64,000 nt of DNA from Pseudomonas sp. P7548 (GTDB lineage: Bacteria; Pseudomonadota; Gammaproteobacteria; Pseudomonadales; Pseudomonadaceae): positions 62,001-126,000 of the forward strand of contig NZ_JACARO010000017.1 in assembly GCF_013386585.1 (NCBI RefSeq), in the 5' to 3' direction. Below, in pieces: positions 18,607-27,272 of the stretch; within the stretch, counting starts at the first letter, position 1; each line of letters begins with the position of its first letter. The notes beneath the pieces are model-generated. The model ran no database searches. It saw nothing but the letters and a program-made list of their open reading frames with translations, and had not been told where the DNA came from. A program made the position numbers and the translations under genes.

Positions 18607-19464
18607 ATGAGCCGCGCACCCGACACATGGATTTTGACCGCCGACTGCCCCAGCGTGCTCGGCACGGTGGATGCGGTCACCCGCTACCTGTTCGAGCAGG
18701 GCTGCTACGTCACCGAGCACCACTCGTTCGATGACCGCCTTTCGGGTCGGTTCTTCATCCGCGTGGAATTCCGCCAGCCCGACGGGTTTGACGAGCAGGC
18801 CTTCCGCGATGGCCTGGCCACGCGCGGTGAAGCCTTTGGCATGATCTTCGAGCTGACGGCGCCGAACTATCGGCCAAAAGTGGTGATCATGGTCTCCAAG
18901 GCCGATCACTGCCTGAACGACCTGCTGTACCGCCAACGCATCGGCCAACTGTCGATGGACGTGGTCGCGGTGGTGTCCAACCACCCCGATTTGAAGCCGT
19001 TGGCCGACTGGCACCAGATTCCCTACTACCATTTCCCCCTCGACCCCAACGACAAGCCGTCCCAGGAGCGTCAGGTGTGGCAGGTGGTGGAAGACACCGG
19101 CGCCGAGCTGGTGATCCTTGCGCGCTACATGCAAGTGCTGTCGCCGGAGCTGTGCCGCAAGCTCGATGGCAAGGCCATCAACATTCACCACTCGTTGCTG
19201 CCGGGGTTCAAGGGCGCCAAGCCCTACCACCAGGCTTACAACAAAGGGGTGAAACTGGTGGGCGCCACGGCGCATTACATCAACAACGACCTGGATGAAG
19301 GCCCGATCATCGCCCAGGGCGTGGAGGTGGTGGATCACAGCCACTATCCCGAGGACTTGATCGCCAAGGGGCGCGATATCGAAGGGCTGACGTTGGCCCG
19401 GGCGGTTGGGTATCACATTGAGCGGCGGGTGTTTCTCAACGCCAATAGAACAGTGGTGCTCTGA
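18607..19464 (+). CDS. purU: Formyltetrahydrofolate deformylase
   Basis: PurU hydrolyses 10-formyl-THF to formate and THF. In this operon it probably frees THF loaded by sarcosine oxidation. The 285-residue protein starts at the ATG at 18607 with GAGGAG upstream; an in-frame start at 18571 is weaker. An N-terminal ACT domain (about residues 8-90) precedes the formyltransferase fold, with INIHHSLLPGFKGAKPYHQA and ATAHYINNDLDEGPII carrying the catalytic Asn, His and Asp. This is the betaine-island copy; another purU may exist elsewhere. Confidence 0.95.
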   Translation: MSRAPDTWILTADCPSVLGTVDAVTRYLFEQGCYVTEHHSFDDRLSGRFFIRVEFRQPDGFDEQAFRDGLATRGEAFGMIFELTAPNYRPKVVIMVSKADHCLNDLLYRQRIGQLSMDVVAVVSNHPDLKPLADWHQIPYYHFPLDPNDKPSQERQVWQVVEDTGAELVILARYMQVLSPELCRKLDGKAINIHHSLLPGFKGAKPYHQAYNKGVKLVGATAHYINNDLDEGPIIAQGVEVVDHSHYPEDLIAKGRDIEGLTLARAVGYHIERRVFLNANRTVVL

Positions 19465-19472
19465 TGGGCGCC

Positions 19473-19554
19473 TTCGCGAGCAAGCCCGCTCCCACATTCG
19501 ACCGCATTCCAAGTTTGGAACCCCGTCGAATGTGGGAGCAGGCTTGCTCGCGAA
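19473..19554. repeat. Inside-out REPIN
   Basis: This element starts TTCGCGAGCAAGCCCGCTCC and ends GAGCAGGCTTGCTCGCGAA, so the GTGGGAG tips face inward. The centre (ATTCGAC, then ATTCCAA/TTTGGAA, then GTCGAAT) continues the palindrome almost to the middle. The same architecture occurs at 29565 and 44111. Confidence 0.9.
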
Positions 19555-19635
19555 GAGGCCTTCACTAACAAAGCAAAAACAGCATCTGTACCCGAGCACT
19601 TAAACGCGCTGCCTGCCTGGGCAACGCGGTTCCAT

Positions 19636-19643
19636 AAAAACAA
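19636..19643 (+). promoter_or_regulatory. Candidate Hfq/Crc catabolite-activity motif at the fdhA ribosome site
   Basis: AAAAACAA fits the AANAANAA motif bound by Hfq/Crc in pseudomonads. It lies five bases before the GAGG ribosome site of fdhA, where such motifs usually act to block translation on preferred carbon sources. Confidence 0.45.
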
Positions 19644-19658
19644 CAGCGAGGTGAAAGC

Positions 19659-20858
19659 ATGTCTGGTAATCGTGGTGTCGTGTATCTCGGCAACGGCAAG
19701 GTCGAAGTACAGAAAATCGACTATCCCAAAATGCAGGACCCCCGTGGCAGGAAGATCGAGCACGGCGTCATCCTGCGCGTGGTCTCCACCAACATCTGCG
19801 GCTCCGACCAACACATGGTGCGCGGCCGTACCACCGCCCAGACCGGCCTGGTGCTCGGTCACGAGATCACCGGCGAAGTGATCGAGAAGGGCAGCGACGT
19901 CGAGAACCTGAAAATCGGCGACCTGGTGTCCGTGCCGTTCAACGTGGCCTGCGGCCGCTGCCGCTCCTGCAAGGAACAACACACCGGCGTGTGCCTGACC
20001 GTTAACCCTGCCCGTGCCGGGGGGGCCTACGGCTACGTTGACATGGGCGATTGGACCGGTGGCCAAGCCGAGTACGTGCTGGTGCCGTACGCTGACTTCA
20101 ACCTGCTCAAACTGCCGGACCGCGACAAGGCCATGGAAAAAATCCGCGACCTGACCTGCCTCTCCGACATCCTGCCGACTGGCTACCACGGCGCTGTAAC
20201 TGCTGGCGTTGGCCCTGGCAGCACCGTGTACATCGCCGGTGCCGGCCCGGTTGGCCTGGCCGCTGCCGCTTCGGCCCGCCTGCTGGGCGCGGCGGTAGTG
20301 ATCATCGGTGACGTCAACCCGATCCGCCTGGCCCACGCCAAGGCGCAAGGGTTTGAAATTGCCGACCTGTCCAAGGACACCCCGCTGCACGAACAGATCG
20401 CCGCCCTGCTGGGCGAGCCGGAAGTGGATTGCGCCGTCGACGCCGTGGGCTTCGAAGCCCGTGGCCATGGCCATGAAGGCGTGAAGGCCGAAGCGCCGGC
20501 CACTGTGCTGAACTCGCTGATGGGCGTGGTGCGCGTGGCAGGCAAGATCGGTATTCCTGGCCTGTACGTGACCGAAGACCCGGGTGCCGTGGATGCCGCC
20601 GCGAAAATGGGCAGCCTGAGCATTCGCTTTGGCCTCGGTTGGGCCAAGTCCCACAGCTTCCACACTGGGCAAACTCCGGTGATGAAGTACAACCGTCAGT
20701 TGATGCAGGCGATCATGTGGGACCGTATCAACATCGCCGAGATCGTGGGCGTGCAGGTGATCAGCCTGGATGACGCGCCGCGCGGTTATGGCGAGTTCGA
20801 TGCGGGTGTGCCGAAGAAGTTTGTGATCGATCCGCACAAGCTGTTCAGTGCGGCGTAA
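19659..20858 (+). CDS. fdhA: Glutathione-independent formaldehyde dehydrogenase
   Basis: This 399-residue zinc alcohol dehydrogenase family enzyme oxidises formaldehyde, the by-product of betaine demethylation, using NAD. Catalytic zinc ligands are in NICGSDQH (Cys) and LGHEITGEV (His). The structural zinc loop reads CGRCRSCKEQHTGVC. The NAD-binding GAGPVGLAAAA segment lies near residue 190. Length and signatures match the P. putida enzyme. The ribosome site is GAGGTGAA. A strong terminator follows 13 bp after the stop, closing the betaine island. Confidence 0.96.
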   Translation: MSGNRGVVYLGNGKVEVQKIDYPKMQDPRGRKIEHGVILRVVSTNICGSDQHMVRGRTTAQTGLVLGHEITGEVIEKGSDVENLKIGDLVSVPFNVACGRCRSCKEQHTGVCLTVNPARAGGAYGYVDMGDWTGGQAEYVLVPYADFNLLKLPDRDKAMEKIRDLTCLSDILPTGYHGAVTAGVGPGSTVYIAGAGPVGLAAAASARLLGAAVVIIGDVNPIRLAHAKAQGFEIADLSKDTPLHEQIAALLGEPEVDCAVDAVGFEARGHGHEGVKAEAPATVLNSLMGVVRVAGKIGIPGLYVTEDPGAVDAAAKMGSLSIRFGLGWAKSHSFHTGQTPVMKYNRQLMQAIMWDRINIAEIVGVQVISLDDAPRGYGEFDAGVPKKFVIDPHKLFSAA

Positions 20859-20871
20859 CGTGCAAGGCTGA

Positions 20872-20905
20872 AAAAATGGCGACCCTGGAGGTCGCCATTT
20901 TTTAT
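20872..20905. terminator. Rho-independent terminator after fdhA
   Basis: A perfect stem, AATGGCGACC and GGTCGCCATT, with a five-base loop has an A-run on one side and TTTTTT on the other. It can work in both directions, for fdhA and for the facing small gene at 20909. Confidence 0.93.
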
Positions 20906-20908
20906 GGG

Positions 20909-21274
20909 TTACTTGAGGGTTGAGAGTCGCAGATAGGGATTAGCCACCTCACCGTTTTTAATCAAGCGCTTGCCGCCATAGTCACAATGAACTTTGCCGT
21001 TGCGCTCATTGATTTCTTCGGCCTTAAGTTGGTACTCCGGGCTCAGGTAGTCGTCCTCTGTTGCGGCGGTTTGCCCGGTCCACGTCTTGCCGTTGGCCGT
21101 GGCGGAGTATTGATAACCCTCGCCATATGGAGGGGGCAGGTCGGGGTCCGTGTAAGGTTTTGATTGAATGTCGCGGATGGCAGGGCATTGGCCCAAGTCG
21201 ATGACCTGATTGCGCGGTTGCTGGCTGCTGATGGCACTGAATACAGCAAAGAAGTTGGGGATCAATCCGATCAT
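20909..21274 (-). CDS. Hypothetical protein (121 aa), possibly exported
   Basis: This 121-residue protein starts MIGLIPNFFAVFSAISSQQ, a short hydrophobic N terminus that could be a weak export signal, followed by a hydrophilic domain with two Cys (GQCP and HCDYGG). I do not recognise the family. The ATG at 21274 has AGGAG about 12 bases upstream, a slightly long spacing. It converges on fdhA and shares its terminator. The 196 bp upstream (21275-21470) contain its promoter region and nothing else I can support. Confidence 0.6.
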   Translation of the reverse strand: MIGLIPNFFAVFSAISSQQPRNQVIDLGQCPAIRDIQSKPYTDPDLPPPYGEGYQYSATANGKTWTGQTAATEDDYLSPEYQLKAEEINERNGKVHCDYGGKRLIKNGEVANPYLRLSTLK

Positions 21275-21470
21275 GTGGGTTACAGCTCCTGAGTAGGGTT
21301 GCCAGATATAGGCTGCCCTGGGTGGGCTGTAACGGCGCTAGGGTTCCGGGGAATCGGCTACTTCCGGGAGGGGAAAGAGCGACACGCCGTCGCCCTGTTT
21401 GTTTCTGCTGTTTACGCCTGCAAGCGCCATTCTACGCCGGGAGCAAGTCGCCCAGCCGGAGAAGATCCAA

Positions 21471-21559
21471 TGTGGGAGCGGGCTTGCTCGCGAAGGCGCT
21501 GTGTCAGTCGACACTTACATGACTGATCCACCGCATTCGCGAGCAAGCCCGCTCCCACA
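21471..21559. repeat. REPIN, GTGGGAGCGGGCTTG class
   Basis: An inverted pair with a CAGTC/GACTG-containing middle ends 15 bp from the 3' end of the anti-sigma gene. Confidence 0.9.
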
Positions 21560-21573
21560 GAGGTTTAGTGGTG

Positions 21574-22251
21574 TCAGCGAGTCGCCAGCGCGCCCTGGTA
21601 CAGCACGGGGCCGGTTGGTTGGCCGGTTGGCGAGCCACCTTTTGGTTCCAGGCTGACGGCGAGGGTTAGCGGGGCGGCGAGCAATGCCTGCTGCTCCTTG
21701 CTCAACTGAATTCGACCTTTGCCGGCAACAGGCACTAGGCCCAGGGACACCGGCTTACCGCCAGCCGGGATAGCCCACAGTTCCAAGACGCGCGTGGGTT
21801 CCACGGCGGCCAGTGACAGCGCCTCCACTTGTAAGTGATCGCCAAACGCCTGGATCTGCAGCGCCGGTTGCTGGTTGGCACTGGCCAGTGTGGCGCTGTA
21901 CTCGGGGCCGATGTCGCGTTGGTACAGCACGCCCACCAACAGCGTCATCCCCACCGCACAGGCGGCGACCAGTACGCGAACACTCATCCAGAACGGCTTC
22001 TTCGCCGGCATCTGCAGCACCTGCGGTTCGATGCGCGCCTTGATGCCTGCCCACACATGTTCCGGCACCGGCCGTTCGGGCAACGCGCCGGTCAGGCTGG
22101 CAAGCGCGTCCTGCCAATGGCCAAGCTCGACGCGCAGCGCGGCATCCTCCAGCAGCAGGGCATCAAAACGCCGGCGTGCCGTGGCGGGCATCAACCCGAT
22201 GGCGTAGTCGGCGGCGAGGGCGCGGCGCAGGGCGGTGGTCTGGTAGTTCAT
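21574..22251 (-). CDS. Anti-sigma factor, RskA family
   Basis: This 225-residue protein has an N-terminal zinc-free anti-sigma domain (residues 1-80), one membrane segment around 95-115 (VLVAACAVGMTLLVGVLY) and a periplasmic RskA C-terminal domain with VLELWAIPAGGKPVSLGLVP. It should hold the sigma factor encoded just upstream inactive at the membrane until a signal causes release. The four-base ATGA overlap with the sigma gene supports coupled, stoichiometric synthesis. The inducing signal cannot be read from sequence; oxidative stress is the usual guess for SigK/RskA pairs. Confidence 0.88.
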   Translation of the reverse strand: MNYQTTALRRALAADYAIGLMPATARRRFDALLLEDAALRVELGHWQDALASLTGALPERPVPEHVWAGIKARIEPQVLQMPAKKPFWMSVRVLVAACAVGMTLLVGVLYQRDIGPEYSATLASANQQPALQIQAFGDHLQVEALSLAAVEPTRVLELWAIPAGGKPVSLGLVPVAGKGRIQLSKEQQALLAAPLTLAVSLEPKGGSPTGQPTGPVLYQGALATR

Positions 22252-22874
22252 GATTCAAGGCACCTGCGCAGGCGCTCCATGCCGCGACGGATCCAGGATT
22301 TGACCGAACCCAGGGGCGCGGCCAGGTGGTCGGCCAACTCGGAGCACGACAGGCCCTGGAAGTAAGCCACGGTGATCGACTGGCGTTGCATGCCGTCCAG
22401 GGTGTCGAGGCAGCGGTTGAGGGCGTGGGCCTCGCGCTCGCTGTCGAGGCGGTCGTGGGCGCTGGGGCTATCGTCGAGCAGGGCGTCCTGTTGGCCGTCG
22501 GCCAGGGGTTGTTCACGGCGTTTGCGCAGCTGGTCGATAGCCAGGTTGCGGGTGATGTTGACCATCCAGGTCATCGGCGCGGCCAGGTGGGCTTCGTAGC
22601 GCGAGGCGTTGTACCAGATGCGCACAAAGGCTTCCTGCAGCACTTCTTCGGCCAGGTCAGGGCGCCCCATGAAACGCAAGGCCACGCCGTGCAGGCGCGG
22701 TGAGACACTGCGGTAAAGGGTTTCGAACGCCTGGCGGTTGCCTAGGGCACATTGGGCCAGCAAGGGCCGCAGCGGATCAGCATCGTTGATGGAAATAGGG
22801 CTTCTCCAAGCACTCGAACGAGAGCGACGGGACTGCGCACGGTAGGCAGAGGGTAGTTCAGCGCTTGCATTCAT
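22248..22874 (-). CDS. ECF sigma factor, SigK-like
   Basis: This sigma-70 family protein has region 2 (ALRFMGRPDLAEEVLQEAFVRIW) and region 4 (TVAYFQGLSCSELADHLAAPLGSVKSWIRRG). I start it at the ATG at 22874 (208 aa); starts at 22919 or further downstream are possible, and the first 30 residues are poorly conserved and Ser/Arg-rich. It forms an operon with the RskA-type anti-sigma gene. The promoter side carries two GGAAC sequences (22960 and 22973) that resemble ECF minus-35 elements. Confidence 0.88.
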   Translation of the reverse strand: MNASAELPSAYRAQSRRSRSSAWRSPISINDADPLRPLLAQCALGNRQAFETLYRSVSPRLHGVALRFMGRPDLAEEVLQEAFVRIWYNASRYEAHLAAPMTWMVNITRNLAIDQLRKRREQPLADGQQDALLDDSPSAHDRLDSEREAHALNRCLDTLDGMQRQSITVAYFQGLSCSELADHLAAPLGSVKSWIRRGMERLRRCLES

Positions 22875-23026
22875 TCCATCCGACTCCGGGCGGTGCATGC
22901 CTGATATACGCGCGAGCACGTAATCCGGATGCAGCTTTTTCTGAACTCATCTCGGAGTGGGAACATTCCTTTGGAACTGTCAGTCAAACGCCTGCTTTTT
23001 AGCTCCTACTTTCAGAGGTTGTCTTG

Positions 23027-23596
23027 ATGAAGATTTCACGCGGTTTTGCCCTGTCCTGCCTGCTGAGCGTGGCCGCTGGCCCGGTGTTTGCCGCAGGTTT
23101 CAGCCTCGGTGACGTGGCCAATGCCGTCTCCGGCGCCCAGGGCAACAACAAGGCGGCGGCAGCGGCGCCCAGCTCACAGACCGCCGGTCTGCTCAGCGCC
23201 CTGACCTCGCAATTGAACGTCACGCCAGAGCAAGCGGTAGGCGGCACCGGCGCCATGCTGGGCCTGGCCAAGAACCAACTGAGCAGCACCGATTATTCAC
23301 AACTGGGCAAAAGCGTGCCGGGCCTGGATCAACTCTCGGGGAGCAATTCCCTGGGCAGCCTCGGTGCCTTGAGCGGGATGCTCGGCCAGAGCGGCGGCAG
23401 CAAGACCAGCGGCCTGGATGGCCTGCTGGGTAATGTGAAGAACACCAGCGACCTGAACACCGCGTTCAGCGCGCTGGGCATGGACAGTGGGATGATCGGC
23501 CAGTTTGCCCCGGTGATCCTGCAATACCTGGGCGGCCAGGGTGCCAGCGAGTCGGTGCTGGGCAAGCTGGCGCAGGCTTGGGGCACTGGCGGTTAA
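23027..23596 (+). CDS. Secreted DUF2780 protein
   Basis: This 189-residue protein has a clear signal peptide (MKISRGFALSCLLSVAAGPVFA, cut before AGFSL). The mature part is rich in Gly, Ser, Ala and Leu with repeated amphipathic segments, matching the DUF2780 family whose function is unknown. The ATG at 23027 follows AGAGG. It diverges from the ECF sigma gene across about 150 bp, so it might be a target of that sigma factor. Its TAA overlaps the stop of the facing acyltransferase gene. Confidence 0.82.
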   Translation: MKISRGFALSCLLSVAAGPVFAAGFSLGDVANAVSGAQGNNKAAAAAPSSQTAGLLSALTSQLNVTPEQAVGGTGAMLGLAKNQLSSTDYSQLGKSVPGLDQLSGSNSLGSLGALSGMLGQSGGSKTSGLDGLLGNVKNTSDLNTAFSALGMDSGMIGQFAPVILQYLGGQGASESVLGKLAQAWGTGG

Positions 23597-24480
23597 CGCC
23601 CTTGCGCGCGCAGTTGTTCGATGCGCGCGTCCTTTTCCATCCAGAGCTGGTTCACCCAGTTCTGGACGGTCTGGCGAAACGCCGGATCATTCTCGTAATC
23701 CCCCTGCCACAACGCCGGGTCCAGTTCGCGAGTGCGGATATCAATGATCACCTTCGGCACGGCGCCACTGATCAAGTCCCAGAAACCCGGGATCTTCTCC
23801 TGTGGATACACCACGGTGACGTCAAGGATCGCGTCCAGCTGTTCGCCCATCGCCGCCAGTACAAATGCCACGCCGCCCGCTTTGGGCTTGAGCAACCGGG
23901 CAAACGGTGAGTCCTGCTGTTTGCGCTTGGCTTCGCTGAATCGCGTACCTTCCAGGTAATTGACCACCGTCACCGGCTGGCGCTTGAACAGCTCGCAGGC
24001 TTCTTTGGTGATTTTCAGGTCCTGCCCCGCCAGTTCCGGGTGCTTGGCCAGGAAGGCTTTGGTGTATCGCTTCATGAAGGGGTAGTCCAGCGCCCACCAT
24101 GCCAGGCCCAGGAAGGGCACCCAGATCAGCTCTTTTTTCAGGAAGAATTTGAAGAAGGGCGTGCGTCGGTTGAGGGTCTGGATCAGCGCCGGGATGTCCA
24201 CCCAGGATTGGTGGTTGCTGATCACCAGGTAGGAGGTGTCACCGCGCAGGTCGTCGCCGCCGCGAATGTCCCATTGGGTGGGGATGCACAGCGAGAAGAT
24301 CAGCTTGTCGATTTCGGCCCAGGTCTCGGCGATCCACATCACCGCCCAGGACATGTAGTCGCGCAAGCGGCCGGGGGCAACCAGCTTGAGCAGGGCAAAC
24401 ACCATCAACGGGCCGAACAGGACCAGGGTGTTGAGCAATAGCAGCAGGGTAACGAAACAGCCGGTGAGCAGGCGGCGCAT
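23593..24480 (-). CDS. PlsC-family acyltransferase, YihG-like
   Basis: This 295-residue membrane acyltransferase has the NHQSWVD version of the catalytic HX4D motif near residue 90 and YLEGTRFSEAKR as the acceptor-binding motif. N-terminal hydrophobic segments anchor it in the inner membrane. Relatives (YihG in E. coli) acylate lysophosphatidic acid. I choose the ATG at 24480 over a TTG six bases upstream. It converges on the DUF2780 gene: the stop codons share the sequence TTAA, leaving no room for a terminator. Confidence 0.9.
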   Translation of the reverse strand: MRRLLTGCFVTLLLLLNTLVLFGPLMVFALLKLVAPGRLRDYMSWAVMWIAETWAEIDKLIFSLCIPTQWDIRGGDDLRGDTSYLVISNHQSWVDIPALIQTLNRRTPFFKFFLKKELIWVPFLGLAWWALDYPFMKRYTKAFLAKHPELAGQDLKITKEACELFKRQPVTVVNYLEGTRFSEAKRKQQDSPFARLLKPKAGGVAFVLAAMGEQLDAILDVTVVYPQEKIPGFWDLISGAVPKVIIDIRTRELDPALWQGDYENDPAFRQTVQNWVNQLWMEKDARIEQLRAQGR

Positions 24481-24654
24481 AAGCAACTCTTGGAGTCCGG
24501 TGGGCGGGCCATCATAAGAGAGGTGAGTCTAGAGGCCAAATCGCAAATCGCCCGGCGAATGTTTCACAATGTGCCGGGTATGCTGCCAGCGAGCTAACTA
24601 ACCGGCGCTTTTGCGGTCTAGAATCCGCCTACTTCTTTCCGAGGAAATCACTTC

Positions 24655-25155
24655 GTGAAACTGCTCCTTGCCGCCTTTGCCCTGGTTGCCTTGCCCGTCA
24701 TGGCCGCCGAACCGACCCTCTACGGTCGCTACGAATACATCCAATTGCCGGAGATCGGCCAGACCTTCAAGGCCAAGATGGACACCGGCGCCCTGACCGC
24801 CTCGCTCTCTGCGCGCAACATCGAAACCTTCCAGCGTGACGGTGACGACTGGGTGCGCTTCCGCCTCGGCGGCAAGGATGCGAGTGACAAGGTCTACGAA
24901 CACAAGGTGTCGCGCATCAGCAAGATCAAGAGCCGCGCCGATGAAGACGACGACAAGGACGAGGCCACTGTGGCCAAGCGCCCGGTGATCGACCTGGAAA
25001 TGTGCCTGGGCAACGTCAAGCGCACCGTCGAGGTCAACCTCACCGACCGCAGCAGCTTCAACTACCCGCTGCTGATCGGTGCCAAGGCCCTGCGTGAATT
25101 CGGCGCAGCGGTAAACCCGGCACGTCGTTACACTGCTGACAAACCGGACTGCTGA
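24655..25155 (+). CDS. Exported retropepsin-like protein (RimK-associated zinc protease family)
   Basis: This 166-residue protein starts with GTG at 24655, with GAGGAAA upstream. It has a signal peptide (ending LPVMAA) and a retropepsin-type core with the MDTGALTASL motif, which places an aspartate where single-domain aspartic proteases have theirs. The family is annotated as a putative ATP-dependent zinc protease; the aspartic active site suggests that name is misleading. It lies 9 bp before creB and is probably co-transcribed with creBC. Confidence 0.82.
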   Translation: MKLLLAAFALVALPVMAAEPTLYGRYEYIQLPEIGQTFKAKMDTGALTASLSARNIETFQRDGDDWVRFRLGGKDASDKVYEHKVSRISKIKSRADEDDDKDEATVAKRPVIDLEMCLGNVKRTVEVNLTDRSSFNYPLLIGAKALREFGAAVNPARRYTADKPDC

Positions 25156-25164
25156 CGGACCACC

Positions 25165-25833
25165 ATGGCGCATATCCTGATTGTCGAAGACGAAGCGGCC
25201 ATCGCCGACACGCTGATATTCGCCCTGCAAGGCGAGGGTTTCACCACCACCTGGCTGAGCCTCGGCCAGGAAGCGCTGGCCCATCAGCGCCAGACGCCGG
25301 CCGACCTGATCATCCTCGACATTGGGCTGCCGGACATCACGGGCTTTGAAACCTGCAAGCAACTGCGCCGATTCAGTGAAGTGCCGGTGATGTTCCTCAG
25401 CGCGCGGGATGGTGAGATCGACCGGGTGGTGGGGCTGGAGATCGGCGCCGACGATTATGTGGTCAAGCCGTTCAGCCCTCGTGAGGTGACGGCGCGGGTC
25501 AGGGCGATCCTCAAGCGCATCGGCCCGGGCACTGCGCCCACGGTGTTTCAGGTGGATCTGGAGCGCATGCAGATCGCCTATCGCGGCCAGCCGTTGAGCC
25601 TGACGCGCCATGAGTTCCGTCTGTTGCAGAGCCTGCTGGAGCAACCCGAGCGGGTGTTCAGCCGCGAGCAATTGCTCGATGCGGTGGGCGTGGCGGCGGA
25701 TGCGGGTTATGAGCGCAATATCGACAGCCATATCAAGAGCCTGCGCAGCAAACTGCGGACCGTGGCGGCCGATGCCGAGCCGATCCAGACCCATCGCGGC
25801 CTCGGTTACAGCTACAGCCCGAGCAACAGCTGA
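25165..25833 (+). CDS. creB: Two-component response regulator CreB
   Basis: This 222-residue OmpR-family regulator has a receiver domain with phospho-acceptor Asp 52 (LIILDIGLPDITGF) and a C-terminal winged helix (LTRHEFRLLQSLLEQPERVFSREQLL). In P. aeruginosa CreBC is triggered by inhibition of a low-molecular-mass penicillin-binding protein and drives creD. It overlaps creC by one base (TGATG). Confidence 0.94.
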   Translation: MAHILIVEDEAAIADTLIFALQGEGFTTTWLSLGQEALAHQRQTPADLIILDIGLPDITGFETCKQLRRFSEVPVMFLSARDGEIDRVVGLEIGADDYVVKPFSPREVTARVRAILKRIGPGTAPTVFQVDLERMQIAYRGQPLSLTRHEFRLLQSLLEQPERVFSREQLLDAVGVAADAGYERNIDSHIKSLRSKLRTVAADAEPIQTHRGLGYSYSPSNS

Positions 25834-27272
25834 TGCGCCTGGGGCTGCGGATCTTCCTGGTGTACGCGCTGTTTATCGGCCTCACCGGCTACTTTGTGCT
25901 CAGCACGGTGATGAAGGAGATCCGCCCGGGCGTGCGCCAGTCCACCGAAGAAACCCTGGTGGACACCGCCAACCTGCTGGCCGAGATCCTGCGCGATGAC
26001 GTGAAGAACGGCACCCTCGGCCAGAGTCACTGGCCCGAACTGCTCAAGGCCTACGGCAACCGCCAGCCGGGCGCGACCATCTGGGGCTTGCCGAAGAATC
26101 AGGTCAACCATCGCATCTACGTGACCGACGCCCAGGGCACCGTGTTGCTCGACTCCACGGGCGAGGCGGTGGGCCAGGACTATTCCAAGTGGAACGACGT
26201 GTACCTGACCCTGCGCGGCGAGTACGGCGCCCGCTCCACCCGCAGCGAACTGGATGACCCGGCGTCGTCGGTGATGCACGTGGGCGCGCCGATCCGCGAC
26301 AACGGGCAGATCATCGGCGTGGTCACCGTGGCCAAGCCCAACAGCTCGTTGCAGCCCTATGTTGATCGCACGGAACGTCGCCTGTTGTGGTACGGCGCCG
26401 GGTTGGTGGTCCTCGGTCTGTTGCTGGGTGCAGTGCTGTCGTGGTGGCTGAGCGTGGCGCTGCGCCGGCTCACGGCTTACGCAGAGGCCGTCAGCGAAGG
26501 CCGGCGCGCCGAGTTGCCGCATTACCGGGGCGGCGAGTTGAAGCAACTGTCCACCGCCGTTGAGCACATGCGCACGCAGCTGGAGGGCAAGGCCTACGTC
26601 GAGCATTACGTGCACACCCTGACCCATGAATTGAAAAGCCCGCTGGCGGCCATTCGAGGGGCGGCGGAGCTGTTGCAGGGCGATATGAGTCGCGAGCAGC
26701 AGCAGCGGTTTGTCGGCAATATCGACAGCGAAAGTGCGCGCCTGCAGCAGTTGATCGAGCGGCTGTTGAACCTGGCGCAGGTGGAGCAGCGCCAGGGCCT
26801 TGAGGAGCAGGCGAGTATCCCGCTGGCCGCCATGGTCGACGACGTGCTCAAGGCCCAATGTGCGCGGATCGAAGGCGCCGGCTTGCAGGTCGAGCAGGTG
26901 ATCAGCGCGGATGTGAAGGTGTATGGCGAACCCTTCCTGCTTCGCCAGGCCCTGGGCAATCTGCTGGACAATGCGCTGGATTTCACGCCACAGGGCGGCA
27001 CCTTGACGTTCAGCGCCCAAGTCCGGCACCACGACGTGCAAGTCAGCCTGTTCAACCAGGCGGCCGCGATCCCCGACTACGCCTTGCCACGCCTGAGCGA
27101 GCGCTTCTACTCGTTGCCACGCCCGGCCAGCGGGCGCAAAAGCACGGGGCTTGGCCTCAACTTTGTCGAGGAAGTGATGAAGCTGCACGGCGGCGCGTTG
27201 CAGATCGGTAATGTCGACGGCGGCGTGCAAGTGGTGCTGCATCTCCACACAGTCTCCACATTGCCCACATAA
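25833..27272 (+). CDS. creC: Sensor histidine kinase CreC
   Basis: This 479-residue sensor has an N-terminal membrane segment, a periplasmic domain of about 150 residues, a second membrane segment near 188-208 and a HAMP linker. The phospho-acceptor is His 265 in THELKSPLAA. The C-terminal ATPase region carries LLDNALDFTPQGG and KSTGLGLNFVEEVMKLHGG. It partners with CreB. The last codons contain two TCCAC direct repeats that look like a CreB binding tag for creD. Confidence 0.94.
   Translation: MRLGLRIFLVYALFIGLTGYFVLSTVMKEIRPGVRQSTEETLVDTANLLAEILRDDVKNGTLGQSHWPELLKAYGNRQPGATIWGLPKNQVNHRIYVTDAQGTVLLDSTGEAVGQDYSKWNDVYLTLRGEYGARSTRSELDDPASSVMHVGAPIRDNGQIIGVVTVAKPNSSLQPYVDRTERRLLWYGAGLVVLGLLLGAVLSWWLSVALRRLTAYAEAVSEGRRAELPHYRGGELKQLSTAVEHMRTQLEGKAYVEHYVHTLTHELKSPLAAIRGAAELLQGDMSREQQQRFVGNIDSESARLQQLIERLLNLAQVEQRQGLEEQASIPLAAMVDDVLKAQCARIEGAGLQVEQVISADVKVYGEPFLLRQALGNLLDNALDFTPQGGTLTFSAQVRHHDVQVSLFNQAAAIPDYALPRLSERFYSLPRPASGRKSTGLGLNFVEEVMKLHGGALQIGNVDGGVQVVLHLHTVSTLPT
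27245..27260 (+). promoter_or_regulatory. Candidate degenerate CreB binding tag upstream of creD
   Basis: TCCAC-N6-TCCAC matches the known TTCAC-N6-TTCAC CreB tag with one mismatch per half and exact spacing. It lies in the end of creC, 64 bp before the creD start. Further CCCAC copies follow at 27265 and 27278. Confidence 0.4.
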
